A stretch of DNA of 64,000 nucleotides from Apium graveolens (Eukaryota > Streptophyta > Magnoliopsida > Apiales > Apiaceae): NCBI RefSeq assembly GCF_009905375.1, contig NC_133653.1, positions 63,027,414-63,091,413 on the forward strand. The letters run 5' to 3'. The notes beneath the pieces were generated by a model. It worked only from the letters and a program-made list of their open reading frames with translations. It searched no databases and was not told the DNA's origin. Numbering within the stretch: the first letter of the stretch is position 1; each line of letters opens with the position of its first letter. Of this stretch, positions 37,323 through 48,306 are shown in pieces. A program made the position numbers and the translations under genes.

Positions 37323-39327
37323 AGTCTATGCTAAGAGCCAAGGATGCCATCACAGCTATGCCTTCTACAGCTGGTGATGTGGACTATGAGACTGGTGGTT
37401 CAGCTGATTTCTTTGGTGATGGGAGTGAGGATAGTGAAGATGAGGCCATGGACATAGGGGGAGAAGTAGGTTCAAGTTCAAGATCAGGTATGCCATCATG
37501 GGCATTCTCAAAGCACTGTGATGAGCACTACTTCAAGACAACCCTAATCCAACTAATCAATCAGATAAATACTGCTCTTCAAACCACTACTAATGCCAGC
37601 ATCAAGAAGCTCCTTCAGGCACATCTAGCCTCCCTGCAACTTAATAAATCCAGGGCTTCCAGCATGCTAGGGATGTAAACACCATGAAGGGTGATATTGA
37701 GGAGATGAAGAAGGCCATTTCAGACAAGATAGATTCTAAACTTCCAGAAGCTACAATGCTTGACATCAAGAGGAAATTAAGGAAAAATTCTGATCTTGCA
37801 AACAAGATAGATGCCTTGGACACAAGAATGTCAGCCATGGAAGCATCTTTAACAGCCATTCATCTTCATCAAGCCTAACAGACAGATCTACTTCAAAAAT
37901 TGGTGGCTGCTCAAACCTCCTCCTCTACTCAACTTGATGATAACAAAAAGGGGGAGAAAGGACCAAGTGAGGGGAAGAGGCTTCAGATTCAAATCAGTAA
38001 AGTAATTGTGCCTTTAATTACTATCTCAAAGCCACCAGTTACAGAAAGTATTGATCTGATCAATGCAGCAGCAACCAACATAAGAGCAGCTGATAAGGAG
38101 AAGTTGAGTTTAGTCAACTGGGAGAAGATTGATGAGGAAATACAGAAGAAGTTTGAAATTCTCAAGGATCCAGTTAAGTCAGCCATCCATCACTCTCAAG
38201 TCAAGAAAATTAGTGTGAATGAGATGAGCATGAACTATTTGGAAATAGGACAGCCATCCTGCATCAAATCTCCAAAGGCTGAAACAATTCTGTAACCAAG
38301 GGTAAACTACTCAAAATCATCATTGAAGAACCCTTTGGATACTGTGTATGAGACACCTAAGCCTGATGAAAAGAAGCTTCTGTCAAGATCAATTGCTTTC
38401 TACAAAGATCCAGCTGATTCAGCTTCAAAAAGAAGAATTGCTAAAATTTTCAGGAATGGGAAATAAATTTGTGTGGTGGCTGGACATCCTCAATTTTCTC
38501 AAGCAAAGAGAGAAGAAAAGGCTAGATTGAAGCAGGAAATTAAGCAAGCTGCTCTGGATGCTAAAAAGACCAAACAAAAGAAAGAGCAAATTGCCATCTT
38601 GGCCAAGCTACAAGCTGTAAATTCATCACAACAAATTCCTTCTCAGCCATCTAAAGTTATTGAATCAAAGAAGTAAGTTGAACAATAGAAGAAATCTCCA
38701 AGAATCAAGGAATTGGCTAAAAAAACTAAAAGGAAACTGGACATTGTTGATAAGGAATTGGAGAATCAGTTTCCCAAGGAATCCATTCCAACTACAACTC
38801 AAGCATCAAAACCCTCTGTGGTATTTGAAGATATCAAAGTGGTGGATCTTTACAGGAACATCCATGGTGAACCTATAGTGCCTAAGGATGAACCAGTAGA
38901 ATGGGAGAACATACCAATTCCTGACTTCTATTTGCCAATCCTTAACAAGCCAAAGAGAACAAAGTCAAGAGCAGTCAAGAAAGTGAAGTTGTCACCTCTC
39001 AAATCCAAATCTCTAGTGAAAGCTCAATCTAAAGGCAATAAGGGAGATTACATGTACTTGTGTGACATCAACGAATTTTCTGATCTAAACCTCTATCTAG
39101 ATGAACTAGATGAAGTGAGAGGAATTGATGCATACAGAAACCTACCTGAAAGGTTAGTGTTCAAGTACAAAGGAGGAAAGGAGATTCAGTGGCCACTTCA
39201 TAGGAGCCTTCAAGAAAGCCAAGCTGTACATATTAAAGTTTATTCATCCTTCAAGAAGAATTTTGGGTTCAATATCACTGTAAGAAGATTGGTACTGAAG
39301 AAGATTGAAGAACTAAGGAGTGTTTGA
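37323..39327 (+). pseudogene. SV3 long 3' ORF, second half
   Basis: Continues the frame broken at 19550. It has an acidic patch (GDGSEDSEDEAMD, about 37420-37450), a helical region (LIQLINQINTAL), a long coiled-coil-like part (37684-37860, EEMKKAISDKID and KIDALDTRMSAMEASL), a KKGEK patch shared with SV1/SV2, a Lys/Gln-rich helix (38520-38640), and a C-terminal domain that is the best preserved piece (38713-39327, open for 204 codons, with DLYRNIHGEPIVP, YMYLCDINEFSDL and ending KKIEELRSV). Breaks are a frameshift near 37650, TAA 37876-37878, TAA 38293-38295, a frameshift around 38300-38470, TAA 38464-38466 and TAA 38674-38676. No transmembrane segment is evident. Function unknown. Confidence 0.75.
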
Positions 39328-39770
39328 GCTAAAGATGCACTCCCAAAGACTCTAATTATCCCCTACACAGGGAGAAGAGTGCATCTAAGGCCCTACTGGC
39401 TGATGGAGTTCATGGATGACAAAGGAGTGAGAAGATTTTTCAGATTAGATCTCCATCAATGAGACTCTTTTGGAAATGCAAGAAAAGTTAAATCTCTCAG
39501 AATATGATGAACTGGAATTCCACAGGCAGCTCCAAAATCAGATTGAGGAAAACAACAGAAAGCTTGGAAAGAGATCCAGACCTTCAAGGAACTAGATAAA
39601 TCTGCTCAGGCTAGAGGAGCATCTTGAAAATGACTGTGAGCAAAACTTTGTACATTTTGTTAATTGAAGCACCTTTCAGTATTATCTATTATCTTTTAAA
39701 ATTTATATTTTTAAGGTGTTTTGTTATCATCAAGTGTCTCTTAATTTAAGGCTACAATTCCAGTAGACAT
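39328..39770 (+). other. SV3 3' untranslated region
   Basis: Between the 3' ORF stop and the polypurine tract. It has remnants of coding-like sequence up to about 39600 in broken frames, then AT-rich sequence. Nothing else recognised. Confidence 0.5.
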
Positions 39771-39784
39771 AAATTGGGGGAGAT
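39771..39784 (+). other. SV3 polypurine tract
   Basis: AAATTGGGGGAGAT immediately before TGTTGTGTATATG. It is typical of a copia element 3' end and fixes the LTR start. Confidence 0.8.
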
Positions 39785-39865
39785 TGTTGTGTATATGTTG
39801 TGTACTTGATGATTACATGAACAAAACACCTTGGTAGATTTTACTTAGTGAAATTATGTAGCACT

Positions 39866-40210
39866 CGACGGATAAGGTTTATAGTCCCGACGGATGTCTC
39901 AATATAGTCCCGATGGATGATGACTTATTATCCATCGAGTGAGTAGCTTATGTAATAATAAGTCTGTAGCATATTTCTGCATACACATTATTTAGAATCT
40001 GTAGTAATATTTGAGTCATGTTGACCTTAGTTAGATATGCAGAATAGGTTGATTAATTGTACATAGATGATGTCTTGTAATTCTGTATAAGTGAAATGAA
40101 GTCAAGTGCCTGATTGCTACCCGACGGATGAACAAATAATGAATTCGACGGATGATCAACAACCCGACGGATGATCAATATCTCGACGGATGATTATGAA
40201 CCCGACGGAT
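39866..40210. repeat. CGAYGGAT motif array in SV3 3' LTR
   Basis: Copies start at 39866, 39888, 39911, 39930 (inverted), 40122, 40146, 40165, 40184 and 40203. The last four are exactly 19 bases apart. The first four include an inverted pair (39911/39930). This lies in the upstream part of the LTR, before the TATA box at 40442. Confidence 0.9.
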
Positions 40211-40441
40211 AAAGAATTCAAATATCTGTTGACAGTGACAACATAGTCACATGCGTCGAGTGGATGCAAATGGAATGTGGTAGCCTATTCAACTGGGTTT
40301 TCGAGAACAAAGAAGCATTGCCATTTCCATGTTATTATGAAGATATTCAAAGATGCTGGAATAGAGTAATGAAGTAGCATTGTAATAGACTAGATAGTTT
40401 TTGTTTTATTATCGTGTCTCATTACTTTGTAATCTTGGTGA

Positions 40442-40450
40442 TATATAAAT
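40442..40450 (+). promoter_or_regulatory. Candidate LTR TATA box of SV3
   Basis: TATATAAAT about 660 bases into the LTR and downstream of the CGAYGGAT array, the expected place for the U3 core promoter. As this is the 3' LTR it would act only as a copy. Confidence 0.45.
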
Positions 40451-40630
40451 CAAGAAGTAGCAACTAGGGAATTATCTGAGATAGAAGCAGAGAAACATTT
40501 GTAAGCAGAATTCTTAGCATTTCTCTATATTCTTTGTTATTCAATATTTATAAGCAGCTGTGAGTATTTTGCACACAGAGTTCTCTCGATATATATTATA
40601 TATCTCTAGTAGAATCATTCAAATCCACCA

Positions 40631-42415
40631 TAAAGTTTTTAAAGACCCTTGTTTTTAATTACTTGTGTTTGAAAAATCTTCTTTGAAATCAGAGTAAGAC
40701 TAGTATCTTCTTCATCATCAGTTATTTCTTCATCCATGACTGGCATATAAACCTTTATAGATTCATCAACTTTTTCTTTGCCCTTGGACCTTGGATCAAT
40801 TTCCACTTGTGATTTGGCTTTGGTTGCCTCAGAATTTGTTCTTTCCTTTATCACAATACCTTTAGGCTTTAAAAATTTCTTTTCAACAATAGAAGCTTTA
40901 GATTTTGTCTTGACACCTTCTGCTTTGAGTCTAGCTTCTTCTTCATTTAGACTCTCAAGGTCCATTCCTGGATTTTCTTTACGAAATAACTCCTTTGAAA
41001 TTTCTTCATCAAGTTCCAAATGTTCACCATAACTTATCATTTTACCAGTATCAGAACTTATTCTTCTCTCAGTATCAGAACTTGTTCCTAGACTTGTAAT
41101 TCTAGCTTTACTTGATGAAAATCCTTTACATTGACCTTGACCTCTACCCTTATCAGAGTTTCCCTGGTCATCATTTCCATCATCCTTTTCCTTCAGTGTC
41201 TCAATAGATTTGCATTTGGACTTAATCACTTTCTCCCCCTTTTTGGCATCAGCAGGTAAAAGAAGAGAGACAATCAATTCCACTGAGTATTGGATCTCAT
41301 TGAGTTGAGTTTGCTGAGAAGCTTGATTCTTTAGAATTTCAGAAATCTGAGATTGTTGCTTCTCCTGAGTTTTCTCAATGTTGGCAATTCTGTCAAAGGC
41401 TGGCTTGAAAAATCTTTTCTTTTCAAGTTTGGTATTCATATCTTGCTGGATCAAGGTTTCTTGAATTTTATTCATCTTAGCATGAGTTGTTGAGTGTTGA
41501 CCTTGAAGGTGCCTAGTACTCAATGCAGTAACTCTCAGCTGTTCCTTGAAATCATCATTTAACAGCATTTCATCAGCTTTTGCCAGATGCTCAGCAAGAA
41601 TCTTTTCAGAAGGAACAAAACTAACTGTGTTCCATTCCTTAGTCCACTCCTGTCCTCTAGGAGTTTCACTCCAAGGTACTGGTGCTTTCTTAACAAACTT
41701 CTTGATTAGATCAGTTTTAGTAACTATTTGTTGAGGTGCATGTCCTGATGGATCAGCTGCATCAGCATCTAAATTAGCAGCAGCTTCACCAGTAATATTC
41801 TCATTGGCAGCATCAGAACTTGTAGATCCTGCAGGATCAGCATCCTCTGATAAATAGCAGTATGTGAGGCTATAGAGGCTTCAACATCATCCTCTAAATT
41901 ATGATCTGCAGCCAGGTTCTGATCAACATCCAAAATTGGTGTTGTTGGTGGAGTGAGTTGAATTGGTGGAGCTTCCAAGTACAAAACCTCAGGCACAATC
42001 AAGTTATGAATATCAATTGCAGCACTTGTACCTGGTTCTTCAGTATGTACTGGATCAACTATAGGTGACATAGGAGGTGTAGTTATTCTGTCTTGAGCAG
42101 TTTTTGGTTGTGCAGAAGGAAGTGATTCAATAACAATTGGTTCTGTTGAGATCAGAGATTCCTGATCCCCTTCCTTAGCTGCTTCTACTACATCCTCTGA
42201 ATCTGACCCAACTATGTCCCTGTGAGCTCTCTGTTTCTTTAATTTCTTCAAAGGTGGAGACACTGTAGGAGCTTTATCATCAGAATTTAACTTTTTAAGC
42301 CTTTTGAGGGGCCTAGAACTCCCAGTTACAGTATCTTTCTGAGAAGAAACCTTCTCAGCTTCTACAACAACAGGTTCTGATATTAGAACCTGTTCCTCAG
42401 TTGTTTTCTCAAAAC
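40631..42415 (-). pseudogene. SV2 long 3' ORF, both ends missing
   Basis: On the minus strand an open region starts near 42415 in the middle of the ORF (SEPVVVEAEK, then RPLKRLKK and KKQRAHR basic patches) and runs to a frameshift near 41855. It continues open from about 41820 to a TAA at 40641-40639, ten bases from the SV3 junction. Landmarks match SV1: WTKEWN, LAEHLAKADEM, QLRVTALS, IEKTQEKQQSQI, a KKGEKVIKSKCK patch and repeated SSDT peptides. The N-terminal domain present in SV1 (2476 to about 1440) is absent; sequence upstream of 42415 is non-coding, so about 1 kb has been lost. Coiled-coil tendency is strongest near 41400-41300. Function unknown. Confidence 0.75.
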
Positions 42416-42633
42416 ATTAAAATTTAATCAAAACATTCATCACAAAATAAAATTAAAAATCGATGAAGTAAAGATTAATAAATTGCAATTAAACATGCAC
42501 AGTCACATAATTTGAGAAACAAAGAATAAATCTTGCAATTAAAGAAAATTTCATTGATATATCAGATGATTACATTTGATGAAATTTAGCAATTACATGC
42601 AAAAAGTACAAGATAGTTCTATTCTACGGTTCT

Positions 42634-42693
42634 TAACATCAACAGCCTTAGTCCTAGTCTAAGAAGCCTGACAAAGCTGATGATGAAGAGAAA
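42634..42693 (-). other. Near-invariant non-coding block (SV2 copy)
   Basis: Counterpart of 3098-3156 in SV1, about 14 bases beyond the small-ORF stop, with about three differences including one inserted base. The rest of 42416-42707 is diverged non-coding sequence. Confidence 0.6.
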
Positions 42694-42707
42694 TGGATGG
42701 ATGACAA

Positions 42708-42947
42708 TTAATTCTTCTTCTTACTTTTAAAAAAGAGAACAACAAGCCGAATGATTTGCTCCTGCTGTTTAAGAATACGAAGATGAACTTCTCTTTGGAA
42801 AGACAACAAATCATTTTTAATGTTCTCTGGAAGTTGAATCCAGATGACAAATGGAATGTTGTTGATAGGATATGAAGTCGTAATTCCATTTCGAAAGATA
42901 GTCACAGTTTCTGTGCCATAACAGTAATACCAACTAAAATGTGCCAT
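42708..42947 (-). CDS. Conserved small ORF between pol and the 3' ORF (SV2 copy)
   Basis: 79 codons, starting at the ATG in the context CAAACAATGGCA, an almost ideal plant start context. The product starts MAHFSWYYCYGTETV, has a central NNIPFVIWIQLPE, and ends with QQEQIIRLVVLF and a lysine tail. It aligns end to end without gaps to SV1 3418-3173, apart from the last residues, at about 60% identity. A TATA-like box lies 50 bases upstream. The ORF is intact while pol and the 3' ORF of SV2 carry several stops and frameshifts. I do not recognise a family. The C-terminal third could form an amphipathic basic helix. Confidence 0.65.
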   Translation of the reverse strand: MAHFSWYYCYGTETVTIFRNGITTSYPINNIPFVIWIQLPENIKNDLLSFQREVHLRILKQQEQIIRLVVLFFKSKKKN

Positions 42948-44179
42948 TGTTTGAGAGAAATGAATAGATGTGGTTTTACTAATGAATGATCAGTCATTTA
43001 AATAGGCAATGGAATACTAAGGGACGCGAGGACTGGTTAAAAATTACAAGTAAAAATAATGACCCCTCGACTCCCTAGACTGATGTGTAATAATAACAGT
43101 TAGTAAAAGATCTAAAGCCAGAGTTAATGGGCACGGGATATAATAATAATTACTGTGCGCATGCAGGTTTTCAAGACATACACGCTAACCACTAACCCAT
43201 AATGATTATGACTGTTTTATCTCACATTAACCAATATTCTGTAAAAATATTATTGTTCAAGTAATGACCAAAAATAAATCAAGTAAATAAATACTGCCAC
43301 GTCAGCATCATAACTTGATTATTATCAGGATTTAAAAGTCATCAGAATATGGCTTCTTAACTCGAAAAGTGAATGTTTATTCCAGTAATTCTTCACACAA
43401 ATACTGATATGGTTTCATCAGAACTTAATCATCAGAACTTGTCCTCAGAAGTTTTGCATTCTGACACATAAACTGTTCATCTAAAACAACATTTATCACC
43501 ACAGTAATTTTCATCATTCATATGGAGTGTAAGTGTGTGTATTAAGCTAAATATCAGACAAAGAGTAAAGTCTGATTCACTTCAGTACATCTTAAAAATA
43601 AGGCATAACAAAGAACTTTGCTCAAAATCTATCATTTTTCTGAGGCCTACTATTGAATGAGGTCATGCATGAGTCCACCTCAACTGTTTTGTGCTCATTT
43701 TTTTTTGCTTTTCTAATGCATATTACTTAATACCAGCAATGCACTTGGGTCTTCCCTTCCACATTTTTACTCTAGATCTCAAAGGAGTACCTGATGTTTA
43801 TTTCTTTTCTTTTCTTTTTCTTTTTCTTTTGATAAGTGAGGCTTATGAGCACTTAGTACATCCATCAGATCTACTAACATCAAAACTTAACAGATAAGAA
43901 GCACTATTCTAGTTTTTGACTTAGTAATAAGATACACAAAGTAAACTTAACTAAGCTCAATATCAGAATTTGCTTGTGTTAAAAGATTTCCACATAAACA
44001 ATTACTTCAAACATGAGATCTTTAGTATATTGAAGACTACTAGGTCAACATCTAGCACAGTTATTCTCATTGGATTGAATAGTCACAGAAACATTCATAT
44101 TACTATCAGAGTTTAGAAATTCACATCAGATAACAATCAGCACTTAAGCAAATTTCAATTTAAGCACAGTATACACAAA
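42948..44179 (-). repeat. SV2 spacer with TCAGAACTT motifs
   Basis: Non-coding. Exact motifs are at 43418-43426 and 43432-43440, with variants elsewhere. A block at about 43735-43850 is conserved with SV1 4360-4470 and includes a pyrimidine-rich run. The open frame at 43691-43897 is antisense and unsupported. Confidence 0.6.
42997..43004 (-). promoter_or_regulatory. Internal TATA-like box for SV2 small ORF
   Basis: Minus-strand GCCTATTTAAATG, corresponding in position and core to GCCTATATAAGC of SV1. It is less canonical than the SV1 copy. Confidence 0.45.
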
Positions 44180-44184
44180 GATAG
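44180..44184. other. Target-site duplication of TK2, left copy
   Basis: GATAG before TGTTACGACC; the matching GATAG is at 57637-57641 after GGTGTGACA. Confidence 0.95.
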
Positions 44185-47100
44185 TGTTACGACCGACATT
44201 TTATGTAATATTATTTGTGGATTTGGTATAATATTAAAGTCAAATAAAAATATATTCAATGATTGTACGCTAGTGTGAGTGAAAATTTCTGCATTATAAA
44301 TTTGCTTTGTGTAGTATATGATTTTTCAAAGCAAGAGTTTATTTAATTTCTTTATTTTTGATTTATAAGGAATATTCTGAGCTTTGGAAAAAATTTCTTT
44401 TAAAAGGTATTTTGTTCACAAATTTTAAAAAAGATTTTATAAAGTCTCTAAAAATCCAAGTTAATTTATGGTATAAATTTTATAATTTTTGAACTTGTAT
44501 TTTATTTTATAAAAATAAATCATTATAAATTTTAGTTGTCATATTTATCAAATTACATGAATATCCTTGCATGCAAACTCTCTTCTATTCAACTAAAGGG
44601 CTAAAAAGGACAATTACAACCCCACTAACTCTCATCTTGCTAACAAAATTACTACTTTGTCCTTGCATGCAAAATGGTCTTAGTATGTGGGAAGGTTAAT
44701 CTTGTCAATTCTCATTTCCACTCACTTATTTCAATCAATCAAAATCATAAAAACCCAAAGTACAAAGTGTTGTGATCATTCACCCCACTCCACACTCCAC
44801 CCTCACTCTCTCCTCCCTCCCTCCTCCCTCACCTCTCGGTTTTTCCTCCCTCTCGGCAATCACCATAGCCGAAGCCCCCATCCCCTTTCTTTTCTCCATT
44901 CTTTCACTCAAACATCCATCTTATATTCAAGTAATCTTGCTCCCTACATGTTGTCCATATATATTTTAAAGAGTTTGGAGTAGAAAGTTTAAGTTTAAGG
45001 GTTGCATGTAAAGGTTTTAGTGAAACTCAAAATACAATCTTGATTCTTATGGATTTAAGGTTGTTTCTGAGAGGATTACAAGGAATGGATAAATGCCAAG
45101 TCTTGAGAAGGAAACTCTTGATGATTTAATGGCCATTTCCATCCATTTCATTCGGCCATGACCATATGGGAGCCGAATGAATGGTCCTTGAAATCATTCT
45201 TGTTGTTTTGATCAATTCTTGCATGTTTATGTGATAATGACTTGAATTTTGTGGTGAAAATTTGATAAAACTCCTTGCATGCTAAGTGATCATCTAGGTA
45301 TACCTTATGCTAGGATTTCATGTCAATTTTAAGATGTAATATATGTAGAAAATGTGTTGTTTTGGTTTGAAAAACCCGAAGGCATGCATGCATGAGGATT
45401 TCTCTTAGAATGTTGTAAGATTTTGATCATTTGGAAAGATTTTGTTAGTGAGCCTTAATTTCAGTAGGTATAATGTGTTAATATTTATTTATGCTTCTTG
45501 TTGCATGATAATAATTCGTGATTATCTTTTATAAAAATGCATACCTTGTTGTTTCAAAAGCATGAAGATTTGTGATTTGTGAAGTATAGATTCTCTTGTT
45601 TTGCCATAATTGTACTTAAGGTAAGGATGATCTCACCAAGGTTATTTTGAGAATAAGGGAGTTAGTTCAGTAGAATACCATGTTTAAGTCTTGGTTTGAG
45701 TATTGGGTTGTTGATAGTTGAGTTTGTCAAGTCAAAACCTTGGAGAAATGAGAGATTATAGTTTCTGTAGAAAATCAGTTTAGTACACAGAGGTTTAGAG
45801 TGAGTTTTGACCATGTCATTGGTGTGCACTTTGAGGCCCAAGCTACCAGAAGTTAGTATTGGGAGTATATAAAAGGTTTTAGGATTTGGTTGGAGGTTTG
45901 CAAGTCATTTGGTTAGGTGCACAAGTAGAATAACAAAATCTGTCCAGCAGGGGACAGTTTTGTTGCAACTTAGAAATAGGGAGATTTGACCATGTCATGG
46001 GTAGGCCCTCATTAGGCCCAATTGTGCCTTAGTTATAGGGAGTGTCAGAGAAGTTTTTCCAACCATAGTTCATAGGATATGAGTTAGAACCATGTGTCAC
46101 AAGTTAATTCAAGTCAGGGCATTTTCTGCCCAGAAAAACAGGGGAACCTTGGACTTTTTGCTTGGCCCAAGAAGGCCCAAGCCAGGCCCTTGAGCCACAT
46201 CAAGTTTGTGAGATGCCCTTAGGTCAGGAGAGTCTTGTGTAAAAGTTTTGAAGGAAAACTTGTAGTTTAAGAGTGTGTAATGTACTCAAGAAACCATAGT
46301 TGTCATTCTGAAATTAGCACCAGTGAGCACTTTCACTTATCACATAGTTTTAGAACACTTAAAAGTGAGTATTAGGTCGACCACCATAGTTGTAAGATAG
46401 TATAAGGTCAGTAGAGCAAAAGGCACAAGTGAGGGTCAATAGGTTTTGGATAATTTAGGAAAGGCACATCGAGTTAGGAAGCCAAAATTAGAAGACCTTA
46501 TCTAGTTTAGCGACCAAGTGACTTAAGTTGTGAGTCGAGATCATCCAAGTCTAGTATTGCATTATGGTGTTATTTGGTATTAATATACGATATGTGATTG
46601 TGTGGCAACGTGTGTACATTTGAAATATAAAGGTGGATATAAATTAAGTGCATATAGGCCTAAGTGCCATCCGTGTTTAATTTCGGGTTGTAAATAGGTT
46701 GCAATGGTAAGAATATATTATAATAAGGATTATTATTATTTATGTAGGATCTCGAGACGAGGGAAAACTTGCCATAAAGGTCGAGTGAAGCTCCAGTTGC
46801 TCCTACCAGTCAGACCAGACCAGCCTATCTCAAGGCAAGTGATTCAACTTGACCTTCATATTTATTATAAATAGTTCATATATATCGATGCAATTATCCT
46901 GAGTCATTTTGATATGTTTAAATCAAGCGTATCTCTCGCTTATCTTTGAATTACATAGAGATGCCATGAACCCTCAAGTATGTATTGCAAGTAGTTCAAA
47001 AGTCTTTTCATGATAATTAAATGCCATGATAAAATAAAGAGTTGTTATATTACTTGATTGATCCTCTTGATTAACATGATGATATTGATATCTCATCCTG

Positions 47101-48202
47101 ATACTTGAACCCCTATAGAACCTTACCTTGAACTCTGATAGTTAGAAACTTACTAACATGATTCCTCATTGATTGATACCCTCTTTCCTATCCTAAAGCT
47201 TGACAATTCTGATATATATATACATCTTGAGCTAGAGATCATTACCTTAACACCCATAGTATTCGTGAAGCTTATCTTCTTAATGATCCAACACATGTAC
47301 CTTGACGAGAAACCATTGCTTTAAGCCCAATTTGGCATTACCCCTTCATATTATCCATTAGACTCACCATATTTTCCTGTCCAAGTTCTGACATATGAAA
47401 ACCTTTTGGTTACCCTAATAGAGTAAAGTTTTGTGAATCATGGCCCTAAGATTTAGTACCATATTTCCCGTGTTTCGAGTTGATCTATATTCCCTTAATA
47501 AAAATGTTTATTGTTAAAAGAGATTTTGTTACAATTCGGCATCAGCTTTTGAAATAAATAAAATATGGGTTTTCAGTCCCAAAGGGGGATAAATGTTTTC
47601 TTGAATAGTGGATCTGGACTGAGACGCGAGTCCTTTCCACACTTATATTAGGCCTAAAAGTTGCCTAGGGATTCCCGTTAATGTTTTAGAACCCAGCGAG
47701 GTTCGGGATTACTTCGCGGCTGATCACTGGCAGTAATCCGTAGCGTCATAAAACGATTTTGATTAAGACATAATTTTAAAATTGTTTTGATACAAGCAGA
47801 ATGATGCCATATCACATAGTTTTATCTCTCGTTATCATTAGTTATGTCTTTCCATTGGCATTCTTAAAAGTATATCTCGATTTATGTTTTGTGTCGTGCT
47901 GTTAGCATTTGTTGAGCATTTGGCTCACTTCTTGCTTTACCCTGATATTACAGCTAACAGCTATGGTTAGATTCAAGTAGACTGCCCGTAAGACCTGTGA
48001 TGCTGATGCTTATGTTCGAGCTCAGGTAGAATAAGTAATAATAGTTGTGTGAGAACTCGGTATTTGAAATCAGATGTAATAGTTGGTAGTGCTGGGCTGT
48101 TCCAAACCCTAAACTGTAAGATCTTGGATTTGGTTGTGTATTCTTCTTTTAAAATATAGTAATAGCTATATTTATTTTGCTGTTTAAGTTGGGGGTGTGA
48201 CA
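44185..48202 (+). repeat. TK2 5' LTR
   Basis: 4,018 bases, TGTTACGACC to GGTGTGACA. It has a pyrimidine-rich run near 44800-44840 and clustered GGCCC words near 46005-46030 and 46145-46190. The TATA candidate at 45866 is listed separately. No gene is supported. Confidence 0.95.
45866..45875 (+). promoter_or_regulatory. Candidate TATA box in TK2 5' LTR
   Basis: TATATAAAAG, about 1.68 kb into the LTR. It is conserved in all three TK LTRs in the window. Confidence 0.45.
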
Positions 48203-48207
48203 GGTTT

Positions 48208-48220
48208 TGGTATCAGAGCT
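48208..48220 (+). other. TK2 primer binding site
   Basis: TGGTATCAGAGCT, five bases after the LTR, is the standard plant initiator methionine tRNA primer site. It fixes the element orientation and LTR end. Confidence 0.95.
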
Positions 48221-48306
48221 ACGGTTTAGAGTCCCTGGACAGCCCAAATAGGTTATAGGATTTGTGTGTAGGTTATAAATATTATGCGAGAGAGTAGGTT
48301 AAGTAA

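Larger units (their letters stand above)
37318..40630 (+). mobile_element. SV3, second visible part with 3' LTR
   Basis: Resumes after the right CATTC copy (37318-37322), completes the 3' ORF, and is followed by about 440 bases of 3' untranslated sequence, a polypurine tract and the 3' LTR. The right neighbour is SV2, whose 3' ORF is cut at 40631. SV3 therefore inserted into SV2 in the opposite orientation. The candidate target duplication is TAAAG (40631-40635); its partner is not in view. Confidence 0.8.
39785..40630 (+). repeat. SV3 3' LTR
   Basis: About 846 bases from TGTTGTG to a CA at 40629-40630. The start is firm because of the polypurine tract. The end is chosen as the last CA before sequence that belongs to SV2, so it may be off by a few bases. 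It contains nine CGAYGGAT motifs and a TATA box. Confidence 0.75.
40631..44184 (-). mobile_element. SV2: Sirevirus-type Ty1/copia element, 3' portion
   Basis: Minus-strand continuation of the element whose pol lies at 57642-60100, separated from it by TK2. It contains the spacer, small ORF and 3' ORF, and is cut by SV3 at 40631. Bases 44180-44184 (GATAG) are the TK2 target site. Its sequence is clearly related to SV1 throughout. Confidence 0.85.

Noticed and set aside
39866..40210. Evenly spaced short repeats that might suggest a CRISPR array
   Set aside because: Units are 19 bp with an 8-10 bp core, no full-length spacers, in a plant LTR. They are LTR motifs.
48208..48220. Sequence resembling a tRNA-iMet 3' end as a tRNA gene
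   Set aside because: Only the primer complement is present, directly after an LTR. There is no cloverleaf.
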